Of a stretch of DNA of 64,000 nt, positions 44,483 to 54,168 are shown piece after piece. This DNA is from Paracoccaceae bacterium. GTDB taxonomy: Bacteria > Pseudomonadota > Alphaproteobacteria > Rhodobacterales > Rhodobacteraceae. The DNA is taken from positions 1 through 64,000 of the forward strand of contig JAFIEO010000017.1 in the NCBI GenBank assembly GCA_020832445.1. The letters are read 5' to 3'. Every line of letters begins with the position of its first letter. The stretch's first letter is position 1. The notes beneath the pieces are model-generated. The model was not told the DNA's origin, did not search any database, and saw only the letters and a list, made by a program, of their open reading frames with translations. The position numbers and the translations under genes were made by a program.

Positions 44483-45352
44483 TCAGGCGCGCACCAGTGC
44501 CTCATAGGTTTCGGCCACTTTGCGCGTCATGGTGCCCACCTGAAAGTTATGCGGGCCGATCTGGCCCACAGGCGTCACCTCGGCGGCGGTGCCGGTCAGC
44601 CAGCATTCGGAAAAATCCGCCAGTTCTTCGGGCATGATATGGCGTTCATGCACAGTTATGCCCATGTCGCGCAGCATAGCAATAACGGTCTGGCGGGTGA
44701 TCCCGTTCAGGATGGCATCGGGGATTGGGGTGTGCACTTCGCCATCTTTCACGAAGAACACGTTTGCCCCCGTGGCTTCGGCCACATACCCGCGATAGTC
44801 ATAAAACAGCGCGTCCGAGCAGCCTTTTTCTTCGGCTGCGTGTTTTGACATGGTGCAGATCATGTATAGCCCTGCCGCCTTGGCCGCAGTCGGGATGGTC
44901 TCGGGTGAGGGGCGGCGCCATTTGGCAATGTCCAGCTTCGCGCCCTGCATCTTGGCGTCACCGTAATAGGCGCCCCATTCCCACGCGGCGATTGCCACGC
45001 GCACAGGGTTGCGCCGTGCCGCGACACCCATATCTTCGCCCACACCCCGCCATGCAAGGGCGCGCACATAGGCGTCTGTCAGGTTATTGGCGCGCAGGAC
45101 TTCGGCCTTGGCTTCTTCCAGCTGGTCCACGCTGTAGGGGATTTTCATATCCAGCAGGCGGCCTGATTCCAGCAGGCGTTCGGAATGCTCGCGGCTTTTG
45201 AAAATCTTGCCGCTATAGCAGCGCTCGCCTTCAAACACGGAAGAGGCGTAGTGCATCGCATGGGTCAGAACATGCACATTGGCATCCCGCCACGGCACCA
45301 TGGTGCCATCCATCCAGATCAAGCCGTCTTTGTCGTCATACGCCCCGGCCAT
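44483..45352 (-). CDS. ilvE: Branched-chain amino acid aminotransferase
   Basis: HAMHYASSVFEGERCYSGKIFKSREHSERLLESGRLL; YVAEATGANVFFVKDGEVHTP. Confidence 0.94.
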   Translation of the reverse strand: MAGAYDDKDGLIWMDGTMVPWRDANVHVLTHAMHYASSVFEGERCYSGKIFKSREHSERLLESGRLLDMKIPYSVDQLEEAKAEVLRANNLTDAYVRALAWRGVGEDMGVAARRNPVRVAIAAWEWGAYYGDAKMQGAKLDIAKWRRPSPETIPTAAKAAGLYMICTMSKHAAEEKGCSDALFYDYRGYVAEATGANVFFVKDGEVHTPIPDAILNGITRQTVIAMLRDMGITVHERHIMPEELADFSECWLTGTAAEVTPVGQIGPHNFQVGTMTRKVAETYEALVRA

Positions 45353-45524
45353 ACATGCCTCCTCATTTGGCAGATTTGCAAAAGTTACGCAACTTAGGAC
45401 CACATCGGACATAATGTTGCGCGAAAACTGACGAATCGCTAGCAATTCGACCTTGGAATGTCAACAAGGCTGACATAAAATGGCTTAAAGATTGATCAGA
45501 TTTATAATCGGGGGCGCGCGGCAC

Positions 45525-46034
45525 ATGGGACAAGGTGGATCAGGAACACTTGGTGGCGAAAATCTGCTGTTCCTGACAGACGAGCAGTTGCGCAAAGGCA
45601 TCGAGGCGATGTTTTTCGCCTATCGTGGGTTCACCGCTGATCCCGACCGCATACTGGCCGATCATGCCTATGGCCGCGCGCATCATCGTGCACTGCATTT
45701 CATCAATCGCACGCATGGCACCACAGTGAACAACCTGCTGACTGTGCTGGGGGTTACCAAACAATCGCTGAACCGCGTTCTGCGCACCCTTATCGCCGAT
45801 GGGCTGGTTGAAAGCCGCGTGGGGCGCACCGACCGGCGCGAACGCAATCTATACCTGACAGAGGCGGGCAAGGAGTTGGAGCGCATGCTGTCGGAAGCAC
45901 AGCGCAACCGGATGCGCGCAGCATATCGTGCGGCTGGCCCGCAGGCCGTGGCGGGGTTCCGGCAGGTGCTGGAGGCGATGATGGATGACGAAATTTTCCG
46001 CCAGTATATTGCCCTGAAGGAGCGTCGCACATGA
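45525..46034 (+). CDS. MarR-family regulator, PetP-like
   Basis: GRAHHRALHFINRTHGTTVNNLLTVLGVTKQSLNRVLRTLIADGLVESRVGRTDRRERNLYLTEAGKEL; paired with a response regulator. Confidence 0.88.
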   Translation: MGQGGSGTLGGENLLFLTDEQLRKGIEAMFFAYRGFTADPDRILADHAYGRAHHRALHFINRTHGTTVNNLLTVLGVTKQSLNRVLRTLIADGLVESRVGRTDRRERNLYLTEAGKELERMLSEAQRNRMRAAYRAAGPQAVAGFRQVLEAMMDDEIFRQYIALKERRT

Positions 46035-46750
46035 CCACAGAACCTGCCGCACATCTGTTGATCGTGGATGATGACGCCCGCATTCGGACGCTTTTGCAAA
46101 AATATCTTATCCGAAACGGGTTCATGGTCACGGCGGCGCGCGATGCAGCACATGCACGCAGAATACTGGCCGGGCTTAGTTTCGATCTGGTGGTGCTTGA
46201 TGTGATGATGCCGGGCGAAGATGGCATCAGCCTGACGCGACATATCTGCAACGACACCGCCATTCCGGTGTTATTGCTGACCGCCAAGGGCGAGGCAGAG
46301 GACAGGATCTGCGGTTTTGAAGCGGGCGCCGATGATTACCTGCCCAAACCTTTTGAACCGCGCGAGCTCTTGTTGCGCATCAACGCAATCCTGCGCCGCA
46401 GGCCACAGCCTGCCGTAACCGAAGTTCTGCCGCAGGTGCTGATCATGGGACCGCTGCGCTATGATCTGGAACGTGGCGAGTTGAAGCGCGGTGACACTGT
46501 CATCCGGCTTACCCAGACCGAAGCCACCATAATGCGGTTCTTCTGTGAACGCCCCGGAGAGGTTATTCGCCGCGACGCGCTGGTGGACCATCTAGGGCGC
46601 GACAGGGCAGGGCATAGCGCTGTTGTCGGACAGGACCGTGCGGTTGATGTCCAGATCACGCGCCTGCGCCGCAAGATCGAACATGACCCCAAGACCCCGC
46701 GCCATCTGCAAACCGTGCGCGGTGCAGGCTATATGCTTGTTGCGGATTGA
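46031..46750 (+). CDS. OmpR/PhoB-family response regulator, PetR-like
   Basis: HLLIVDDDARIRTLLQKYLIRNGF...VVLDVMMPGEDGISL; C-terminal winged helix; no kinase adjacent. Confidence 0.9.
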   Translation: MTTEPAAHLLIVDDDARIRTLLQKYLIRNGFMVTAARDAAHARRILAGLSFDLVVLDVMMPGEDGISLTRHICNDTAIPVLLLTAKGEAEDRICGFEAGADDYLPKPFEPRELLLRINAILRRRPQPAVTEVLPQVLIMGPLRYDLERGELKRGDTVIRLTQTEATIMRFFCERPGEVIRRDALVDHLGRDRAGHSAVVGQDRAVDVQITRLRRKIEHDPKTPRHLQTVRGAGYMLVAD

Positions 46751-46838
46751 CCTGATTGTCCCGCTGTCGCGTGACGTCGCGCGATGGCATAGCTTGCTTG
46801 CACAAAAGCGGGGTTTCTAAGCGTGACGAAAGGCGATA

Positions 46839-48677
46839 ATGCTGGCGCGCGAAACAGCCGGAAGTCGATCTATCGTGGCCAAGCAACACAAGAAGCAGCT
46901 TAAACTTAGCAAACGTCAGTTCCAAAGCCGCAATGACAGGGTGATCACGGTTTGGCTGTGGCACACATTCGTGCGCCCCAGATTGTGGTTCATCGGGCTT
47001 GCAGTTATCTTCATGGTCGCCGAAGCTGCGATGCTGGGCGCGTTCAGCTATCTGATCCGGCCCATGTTCGATGATGTCATGATCGCAGGGGATCGCGCCA
47101 GTCTGTATATTGTTGCCATGGGGATGGCTGCGGTGTTTTTCGGGCGCGGCATGTCGCGCTTTGCCCATAAGGTCATCATGATCAAGCAGGCAGAATGGGC
47201 GCTGGCCGAAGTGCAGACCATCCTTATGTCCCACCTGCTGCGGCTGGATATGAGCTTTTACAAGCTGAACGCACCGGGTATCCTGATTGAACGTGTGCGC
47301 GGCGATTCCGGCGCTGTCGGGAACCTGTTCAAGGGTATGATCACGGGCGTCGGGCGTGACGGGGCTGCGGTGATCGTGCTGTTTGGCGTTGCAATCTGGA
47401 CAGACTGGCTTTGGACGCTGGTTGCGTTGGGGGCCATTCCGGTTCTGGTGCTGCCGCTGTTGTGGTTGCAGCGCATGATCCGGCGGCGCAGCGCGGAATC
47501 GCGCATTGCCGCCGCCAGCACATCCAACCGCCTGAACGAGGCGTTTCACGGGGTTTCAACCGTTCAGCTGTCGGGCACCGAAGACCGCGAATTGTCGCGT
47601 TTCGGCGTTGTGATGCGCGATTACCGGCGCAAGGCATCGCGGGCTGCAATCGGCCATGCGGCGGTGCCCACAGTTATGGATTTCGGCGCGGCCATAGGCT
47701 TTGCACTGGTGCTGATCTATGGCGGCATGCAGATCATCGAAGGCACGCGCACGGTCGGGCAGTTTATGTCCTTCTTCACTGCGCTGGGCTTGTTGTTTGA
47801 CCCGATGCGCCGGTTCTCGGCCCTGAGTGCTGCGTGGCAATCCATGCTTGCGTCGCTGGAGCGCACCTTTGAATTGTTGCAGGTCCAGCCCATGGTGACA
47901 AACCCGCCCGCGCCGCGCACCCCCGTGCCCCCGCGCGAGCAGGCGTCCATCACCTTGCAGGATGTGGAATTTGCCTATGATGACGAACCTGTGTTGCGCG
48001 GGCTGTCCTTCACCGCCGAGGCGGGCAAGACAACTGCCATTGTGGGGCCTTCGGGTGCGGGCAAAACCACAGTATTTCTTATGCTGACACGCCTTGCAGA
48101 TGTCACATCGGGGCAGGTTTTGCTGGGTGGTCATGACATCCGCAAGATGGATCTGGTGGCGTTGCGTGCCAATTTCGCAGTGGTCAGTCAGGACACGGCG
48201 CTGTTTAACGACTCAATCCGCGACAACGTGCTGATGGGGGCAGAAGGGGTCAGCGAAGAGGCGCTGAATGCCGCGCTGAATGCGGCCCATGTCGATGATT
48301 TCCTGCCGCTGTTGCCCAACGGGGTAGAATCGTCTGCGGGGCCGCGCGGGTCGTCCTTGTCGGGCGGGCAGCGCCAGCGGGTCGCGATTGCGCGTGCATT
48401 GTTGCGTGATGCGCCGGTTTTGTTGCTGGATGAAGCCACCAGCGCGCTGGACGCGAAATCAGAAGCGTTCATTCAGGATGCACTGACGAAACTGTCTGCC
48501 GATCGCACAACCATCGTTATCGCGCACCGCCTGTCGACGATTCGCAATGCGGACAAGATTGTTGTCATGGATCGCGGGCGTGTGGTCGAACAGGGCACTC
48601 ATGAAGAATTGCTGGCGCTTGGCGGGGCCTATGCGCGGCTTTATGCCATCCAGTTCGGGGATGAAGATGAAGACTGA
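46839..48677 (+). CDS. ABC transporter ATP-binding/permease (MsbA-like half transporter)
   Basis: TM domain plus IVGPSGAGKTTVFLMLTRLADVTSG, SSLSGGQRQRVAIARALLRDAPVLLLDEATSALD; start uncertain. Confidence 0.93.
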   Translation: MLARETAGSRSIVAKQHKKQLKLSKRQFQSRNDRVITVWLWHTFVRPRLWFIGLAVIFMVAEAAMLGAFSYLIRPMFDDVMIAGDRASLYIVAMGMAAVFFGRGMSRFAHKVIMIKQAEWALAEVQTILMSHLLRLDMSFYKLNAPGILIERVRGDSGAVGNLFKGMITGVGRDGAAVIVLFGVAIWTDWLWTLVALGAIPVLVLPLLWLQRMIRRRSAESRIAAASTSNRLNEAFHGVSTVQLSGTEDRELSRFGVVMRDYRRKASRAAIGHAAVPTVMDFGAAIGFALVLIYGGMQIIEGTRTVGQFMSFFTALGLLFDPMRRFSALSAAWQSMLASLERTFELLQVQPMVTNPPAPRTPVPPREQASITLQDVEFAYDDEPVLRGLSFTAEAGKTTAIVGPSGAGKTTVFLMLTRLADVTSGQVLLGGHDIRKMDLVALRANFAVVSQDTALFNDSIRDNVLMGAEGVSEEALNAALNAAHVDDFLPLLPNGVESSAGPRGSSLSGGQRQRVAIARALLRDAPVLLLDEATSALDAKSEAFIQDALTKLSADRTTIVIAHRLSTIRNADKIVVMDRGRVVEQGTHEELLALGGAYARLYAIQFGDEDED

Positions 48678-48772
48678 TCCGGCACCGCGCGGTCATAGGG
48701 TTTCGTGCGCTTCCAGATTGCAAATTGTGCCCTGCTGACGCATAACCCCCCAAACTGCGAGTGGACGTGTTG

Positions 48773-49732
48773 ATGAATTATCTGGAATTCGAAAAACCGC
48801 TGGCCGAGATTGAAGGCAAAGCAACAGAATTGCGGTCGATGGCTGCGGCCAATCCCGAAACCGATGTTGCCAAGGAAGCCGCGGCGCTGGACCAGAAGGC
48901 ACAAAAGCTGCTGGTCGATCTGTATAAAAACCTGTCGCCATGGCGCAAATGTCAGGTTGCACGCCATCCTGACAGGCCACACTGCAAGGAATATGTCGAC
49001 ACGCTGTTTGACGAATTCACGTCGCTGGCAGGCGATCGCGGATTTGCCGAAGATGAAGCCGTCATTGGGGGGCTGGCGCGTCTGAAGGGGCGTGCGGTTG
49101 TGGTGATAGGGCAGGAAAAGGGCCATGACACCCAAAGCAGGCTGCGGCGCAATTTCGGCATGGCCCGCCCAGAAGGCTACCGCAAAGCCATGCGCTTGAT
49201 GGATATTGCCGATCGCTTTGGGCTGCCCGTTGTCACTTTGGTCGACACGCCCGGGGCCTATCCGGGCAAAGGGGCCGAAGAACGTGGTCAGGCCGAAGCG
49301 ATTGCGCGTTGCACGCAAAAATGCCTGAATCTAGGGGTGCCGCTTGTGTCTGTGATCATTGGTGAAGGCGGGTCTGGCGGGGCCGTCGCGTTTGCGACGG
49401 CGAACCGCATCGCCATGCTGGAACATTCCGTCTATTCGGTGATCAGCCCCGAGGGCTGCGCGTCTATCCTGTGGAAAGATGCCGAGAAAATGCGCGAAGC
49501 CGCCGAGGCGCTGCGCCTGACTGCGCAGGATCTGAAAAAGCTGGACGTGATCGACCGCATCATCCCCGAACCGTTGGGGGGGGCACAGCGCGACCGGGAT
49601 GCCATGATCAAGGGCGTTGGTTCGGCCCTGAATGCCATGCTGGACGAGCTTGCAAGCAAGGATGCCGCCACCCTGAAGCAAGAACGCCGCCAGAAGTTCC
49701 TGAATATGGGCGCGAAGGGGTTGTCGGCCTAG
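48773..49732 (+). CDS. accA: Acetyl-CoA carboxylase carboxyltransferase subunit alpha
   Basis: [48 protein letters not shown]. Confidence 0.97.
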   Translation: MNYLEFEKPLAEIEGKATELRSMAAANPETDVAKEAAALDQKAQKLLVDLYKNLSPWRKCQVARHPDRPHCKEYVDTLFDEFTSLAGDRGFAEDEAVIGGLARLKGRAVVVIGQEKGHDTQSRLRRNFGMARPEGYRKAMRLMDIADRFGLPVVTLVDTPGAYPGKGAEERGQAEAIARCTQKCLNLGVPLVSVIIGEGGSGGAVAFATANRIAMLEHSVYSVISPEGCASILWKDAEKMREAAEALRLTAQDLKKLDVIDRIIPEPLGGAQRDRDAMIKGVGSALNAMLDELASKDAATLKQERRQKFLNMGAKGLSA

Positions 49733-49775
49733 GCGATGATCCTTTCGGATTGAACAGGCAAGGCCGGTCGGGGTT

Positions 49776-50001
49776 GGCCTTTTGCGGTCATTCGCGCTTG
49801 GATAGCCGCGCCATCGGTGGGCCGGGGTCTGACGATCCGGCGTTAGTGAAGTTCACTTTATGCAGGCGGCATACCCCTGACTTCAAGGGATTGAATCACC
49901 ATCAGCCAAATCGGCAGGCCGCGGGACGGCCAGACCTATGGCGTGGGCCACCTGCTGCCTTTGCTCCGCGCCTTGGGCGTCCCCAATGACAACAAAAGGC
50001 C
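49776..50001 (+). repeat. Interspersed nested-palindrome repeat, copy E
   Basis: Terminal arms GGCCTTTTGCGGTCATT / AATGACAACAAAAGGCC (15/17 complementary); core as in A-D. Confidence 0.92.
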
Positions 50002-50165
50002 AGCACATTCCCCAAACGGACCATTCCCCCACGACCTGATCGCGCAACTGGTCGGCGTGCCGGATGACTATTGGAAATATTATTGCGCCCTGCTGATGAA
50101 CGTGATTTGTTGTGCATGCGAATGCATGGAATACTGCGCCTCGCAATCTGGCAGATGGGGCGGAA

Positions 50166-51527
50166 ATGGTGTCGGTTCCGACAATAGCGGCGATCCGGTT
50201 CGGGGCAGGGCTGTCACCGCATAGGCCAGCGCCAGTTGACGCCGACGCGTTGTATACCAGCCTGAGTGTGGAAGCGCAGCCCAGCTTTCCACCCCAACCA
50301 TGGGGCGCACGCCTGAACCTGCTGCAAAAGCGTGCCACCTTGCTGCAAGCCAGCCGCGAGGAAACCGCCACGCCCGCAGACCGCGCCGCTTTTGCGGAGG
50401 CGCATCAGGCCCTGCGCGATACCAGTTTTTCCGATCTGCGCCACAGCATTGCCGAACTGGCCTATGCCGGAACTGGTTTTCATGAACGCCTGACGCGGTT
50501 CTGGGCCAACCATTTCGCCACGATGGGCATGGGGGGCGCGTTGCTGCGCACGCGCAGCGCCTATATCAATGACGCCATCAGGCCCCATGTCACGGGCCGT
50601 TTTTCCGATATGCTGCGTGCGGCGGTGTTGCATCCGGTGATGCTGGTCTATCTGGACCAGTTCCGCTCGGTCGGGCCGAACAGCGCAGTGGGCAGGCAGC
50701 AGGGGCGCGGGGTGAATGAAAACCTTGCCCGCGAAATACTGGAACTGCACACACTGGGCACGTCTTCAACCTACACGCAGGCAGATGTCAGCCAGTTTGC
50801 CCTGTTGCTGACTGGGGTGACCATAAACCCTCAAAACGAATTCCTGTTCGACACCCGCATCGCAGAGCCGGGCATTATAGAGGTTCTGGGCCAGCGCTAC
50901 GGGGCACGCCTGACGCGGCTGGACCATATTGTGCAAGCCCTTGACGATATGGCCCGCCACCCCGACACGGCCACCCATATTGCGCGCAAACTGGCGCGGC
51001 ATTTCGTGGCCGATACCCCCGACCCCCGGCTTGTTGCGCATATCGCGGCTGCGTTTTCCCAAAGCGGGGGAGATCTGATGGTGACCTGTCGCGCGCTTCT
51101 GGAACACCCTGCTGCATGGGAAAACCCGATGGCCAAGACCCGCGCGCCACTGGAACTGATGGCGGCGGCGATACGCGCGCTGAATATCCCGCGCGACGGA
51201 TTTCTGGCGCTGCCATCACGGCGCACACGGCTGGAACTGGCGGAACCGTTGCAACAGATGGGCGAGGAGTTTGAATCCGTGCCAAGCCCCGCTGGGTATG
51301 ATGACAGCGCACCCTACTGGATCACACCCCAGGCGCTTGCGGCGCGTATTGGCTGGGTCACGGCGCTGGTGCAGCGTTGGCCGGACGGGCCGGACCCGCG
51401 TACATTCGTCGATGTGGCGCTGGGGGATGCGGCGTCAGATGCGCTGCGCCGCGCGGCGCGGGGGGCCGAAACGCGCGCACAGGGGATCGGGCTTATTCTG
51501 GCCTCGCCCGGGTTCAACCGCAGATGA
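50166..51527 (+). CDS. DUF1800-family protein
   Basis: LTRFWANHFATMGMGG; HPVMLVYLDQFRSVGPNSAVGRQQGRGVNENLAREILELHTLG. Confidence 0.92.
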   Translation: MVSVPTIAAIRFGAGLSPHRPAPVDADALYTSLSVEAQPSFPPQPWGARLNLLQKRATLLQASREETATPADRAAFAEAHQALRDTSFSDLRHSIAELAYAGTGFHERLTRFWANHFATMGMGGALLRTRSAYINDAIRPHVTGRFSDMLRAAVLHPVMLVYLDQFRSVGPNSAVGRQQGRGVNENLAREILELHTLGTSSTYTQADVSQFALLLTGVTINPQNEFLFDTRIAEPGIIEVLGQRYGARLTRLDHIVQALDDMARHPDTATHIARKLARHFVADTPDPRLVAHIAAAFSQSGGDLMVTCRALLEHPAAWENPMAKTRAPLELMAAAIRALNIPRDGFLALPSRRTRLELAEPLQQMGEEFESVPSPAGYDDSAPYWITPQALAARIGWVTALVQRWPDGPDPRTFVDVALGDAASDALRRAARGAETRAQGIGLILASPGFNRR

Positions 51528-51543
51528 CGCAAAGGGGCATATC

Positions 51544-52725
51544 ATGGCCGACCGTATGAATCGCCGCCAGCTTCTGACCCGCGCATTGGCGCTGGGGTGC
51601 ACGGCGGCGGCAAGCCCGATGCTGACGCCTGTATCCTTTGCAGCCCTTCCGGGCGAGCGCCGTCTGGTTGTCATTGTGCTGCGCGGGGCCATGGATGGGC
51701 TGGATGTGTTCCGCCCCTTGGGCGATCCGCATCTGGCTGCATTGCGACCCCATCTGGCGCAGGAAAACACGCCCTTGCCGCTGGACAATTTCTTTGCGCT
51801 GCATCCGGCCCTGTCGGGGTTGATGCCATTGTGGCACGCAGGCGAGATGGGGTTTGTGCCTGCAACATCAACCTTGTATCGCGACCAGCGCAGCCATTTC
51901 GACGGGCAGGACCATCTGGAAGCGGGCACGGCTGGCACATTGCCGCCCGCCTTGCAGCGCGATGGCTGGCTGAACCGGCTGGTTGCGCAACTGCCCGGTG
52001 CGCAGGCGCGCACAGCCTTCGCGGTGGGGCGCGAACGCATGCTGATCCTTGAAGGGCAGGCTGCGATAACGCAATGGTCGCCGGGCACTGATCTGGACCT
52101 AAGCCCGCAAAACCGTTTGCTGTTGTCCTATCTGTTCGACAATGACCCGCTATTTGCACAAGCGGGCCAGATCGCGCTGGAAATGACAACCCCCGGCACG
52201 GATGATGATGAAGACGATATGCCCGCAGGGGGCGATGCGGCAGGGCTTGGCCGCTATATCGCGCAGCAATTGCTGGCAGAATCGCGCATTGCAAGTTTTT
52301 CACTGACCGGCTGGGACACCCATCGCGACCAGCACCGCGCGCTGTTGCCCGCATTGGGGCGGTTGCAGGATGCCATTCTGGCCCTGCGTGACGGGCTGGG
52401 GGATGCGTGGGGCGAAACCACTGTAATGGCCATGACCGAATTCGGTCGCACGGCGCGCGAAAACGGCGCGCGCGGCACTGACCATGGCACGGGCGGCGCG
52501 CTGTTGCTGGCAGGCGGCGCATTGCGCGGGCAGCGTGCCATCGGCGGCTGGCCGGGCCTTGCGGATCAAGACCTTTACGCAGGGCGCGACCTGATGCCCC
52601 TGTCCGATATTCGCGCCTATCCCGCATGGGCGATGCGCGATTTGTTCGGCCTGCCGGTATCGGCCATTGAACGGCATATATTCGCGGGGCTGGATATGGG
52701 CGACAGTCCGCGCCTGTTTCTGTAA
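51544..52725 (+). CDS. DUF1501-family protein with Tat-like signal
   Basis: MADRMNRRQLLTRALALGCTAAASPMLTPVSFA; VVIVLRGAMDGLDV; TEFGRTARENGARGTDHGTGGALLLAGG. Confidence 0.93.
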   Translation: MADRMNRRQLLTRALALGCTAAASPMLTPVSFAALPGERRLVVIVLRGAMDGLDVFRPLGDPHLAALRPHLAQENTPLPLDNFFALHPALSGLMPLWHAGEMGFVPATSTLYRDQRSHFDGQDHLEAGTAGTLPPALQRDGWLNRLVAQLPGAQARTAFAVGRERMLILEGQAAITQWSPGTDLDLSPQNRLLLSYLFDNDPLFAQAGQIALEMTTPGTDDDEDDMPAGGDAAGLGRYIAQQLLAESRIASFSLTGWDTHRDQHRALLPALGRLQDAILALRDGLGDAWGETTVMAMTEFGRTARENGARGTDHGTGGALLLAGGALRGQRAIGGWPGLADQDLYAGRDLMPLSDIRAYPAWAMRDLFGLPVSAIERHIFAGLDMGDSPRLFL

Positions 52726-52764
52726 CGCGGCCAATTCAGCCGGACCCTATGGCTGGTCAGGACC

Positions 52765-52835
52765 GGCCTGAAAGGGGGGCGTCGGGGCATCCCAAGGCGC
52801 GGTGTTTGTTCATAGCCCAACGTCCCCTTCAGGCC
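52765..52835 (-). repeat. Internally deleted copy F of the interspersed repeat (ends only)
   Basis: Reverse complement reads GGCCTGAAGGGGACGTTGGGCTATGAACAAACACCGCGCCTTGGG...CTTTCAGGCC: left end identical to copy A joined to the CGCGCCTTGGG right end. Confidence 0.82.
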
Positions 52836-52941
52836 GGATCGCCCGCGAATGGCCCGAAACACCCTGCGGTGATCCTGTCCCGCTCCCATTGGCGAAGTTC
52901 CCGCCCTTGCGCGCCCGCGCGAAGCAAGGCAGTGTCACACT

Positions 52942-54168
52942 ATGGCCTTTCGTTTCATTCATACTGCTGATCTGCATCTGGACAGTCCAATGCGCTCGCT
53001 TGCGCTGCGCGACCCGGATCTGGCCGGTTTGATTGCCGGTGCCACGCGCACGGCCCTGCGCAATATCATTGATCTGTGCCTGTCCGAACAGGTCGATGCG
53101 CTGCTGATTTCGGGCGATCTGTATGACGGGTCACAAACCAGCATGAAAACCGCGCGGTTTCTGGCCGCCGAACTGGCGCGGCTGAATGATGCGGGCATCC
53201 GCGCCTTCATCATCCGGGGCAATCATGACGCCGAAAGCCGCATCACCCGTGAACTGACCCTGCCGCCCTGTGTGCATCTGTTCGACGGGCGCGCGGGTGT
53301 TGCGCAGATTGACAAGGGGCCGTTGCGCATTGCGCTGCACGGGCTTAGTTTTCGCGAACCCAAAGCGCCTGAAAGCCTGCTGCCCAAATACCGCCCCCCT
53401 GTTGGCGATGCCATCAACATAGGCCTGATGCACACATCCCTGAACGGTGCCGAAGGGCATGATCCCTATGCCCCCTGTGCCCTGTCCGACCTGCACGCCA
53501 GCGGGTTTGATTACTGGGCCTTGGGGCATATCCACAAACGCGCGGTCCATCGCGGGGACGCCTGTGTTGTCATGCCGGGCATTCCCCAGGGCCGCGACAT
53601 TGGCGAGGTGGATGGCGGGTCGGTCACATTGGTCACTGTGGATGATGGCGGTGCCCTGCATCTGGAAGAACGCGGCGTTGCACTGGCGGCCTTCTGCCCG
53701 CTGCGTGTGGATGTCACAGGCATTGATCACTGGAATGACCTGTTGGGGGTCATGCGCACCACGTTGCAAAACGCACAACACAGCGCCGTCGCCCCCCATC
53801 TGGTGGCCCGCCTGCGCCTGACAGGGACCAGCGCCCTTGCACAGCGCCTGCTGCGCGACCGCGACATCGCATTGGCCGAGGCACAGGAACAGGCCCGCGC
53901 CATAGGCCAGACATGGGTTGAGAAACTGGTTCTCGACCTTGGGCATACCACATCTGTATCGGGCGAGCTGGCACAGCTTGCCGCCCTGATTGATGATGAA
54001 TTTCGTCACTCCGACAGTTTCACCACTGCACTGGAAGATATGCGCGCCACGCTGCAAGCCGCACTGCCCCCTGACCCCGACCTGCGCGCAGCGTTCGACC
54101 AGTTGGACCCCACCCTGATCGATGACGGTGTGGCGCAGGTTCTGGCCCGGCTGGGGGGCGCGCGCTGA
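52942..54168 (+). CDS. Metallophosphoesterase, SbcD/YhaO-like DNA repair exonuclease
   Basis: MAFRFIHTADLHLDSPMRSL; LLISGDLYDG; IIRGNHDAESRITRELTLP; WALGHIHKR. Confidence 0.93.
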   Translation: MAFRFIHTADLHLDSPMRSLALRDPDLAGLIAGATRTALRNIIDLCLSEQVDALLISGDLYDGSQTSMKTARFLAAELARLNDAGIRAFIIRGNHDAESRITRELTLPPCVHLFDGRAGVAQIDKGPLRIALHGLSFREPKAPESLLPKYRPPVGDAINIGLMHTSLNGAEGHDPYAPCALSDLHASGFDYWALGHIHKRAVHRGDACVVMPGIPQGRDIGEVDGGSVTLVTVDDGGALHLEERGVALAAFCPLRVDVTGIDHWNDLLGVMRTTLQNAQHSAVAPHLVARLRLTGTSALAQRLLRDRDIALAEAQEQARAIGQTWVEKLVLDLGHTTSVSGELAQLAALIDDEFRHSDSFTTALEDMRATLQAALPPDPDLRAAFDQLDPTLIDDGVAQVLARLGGAR

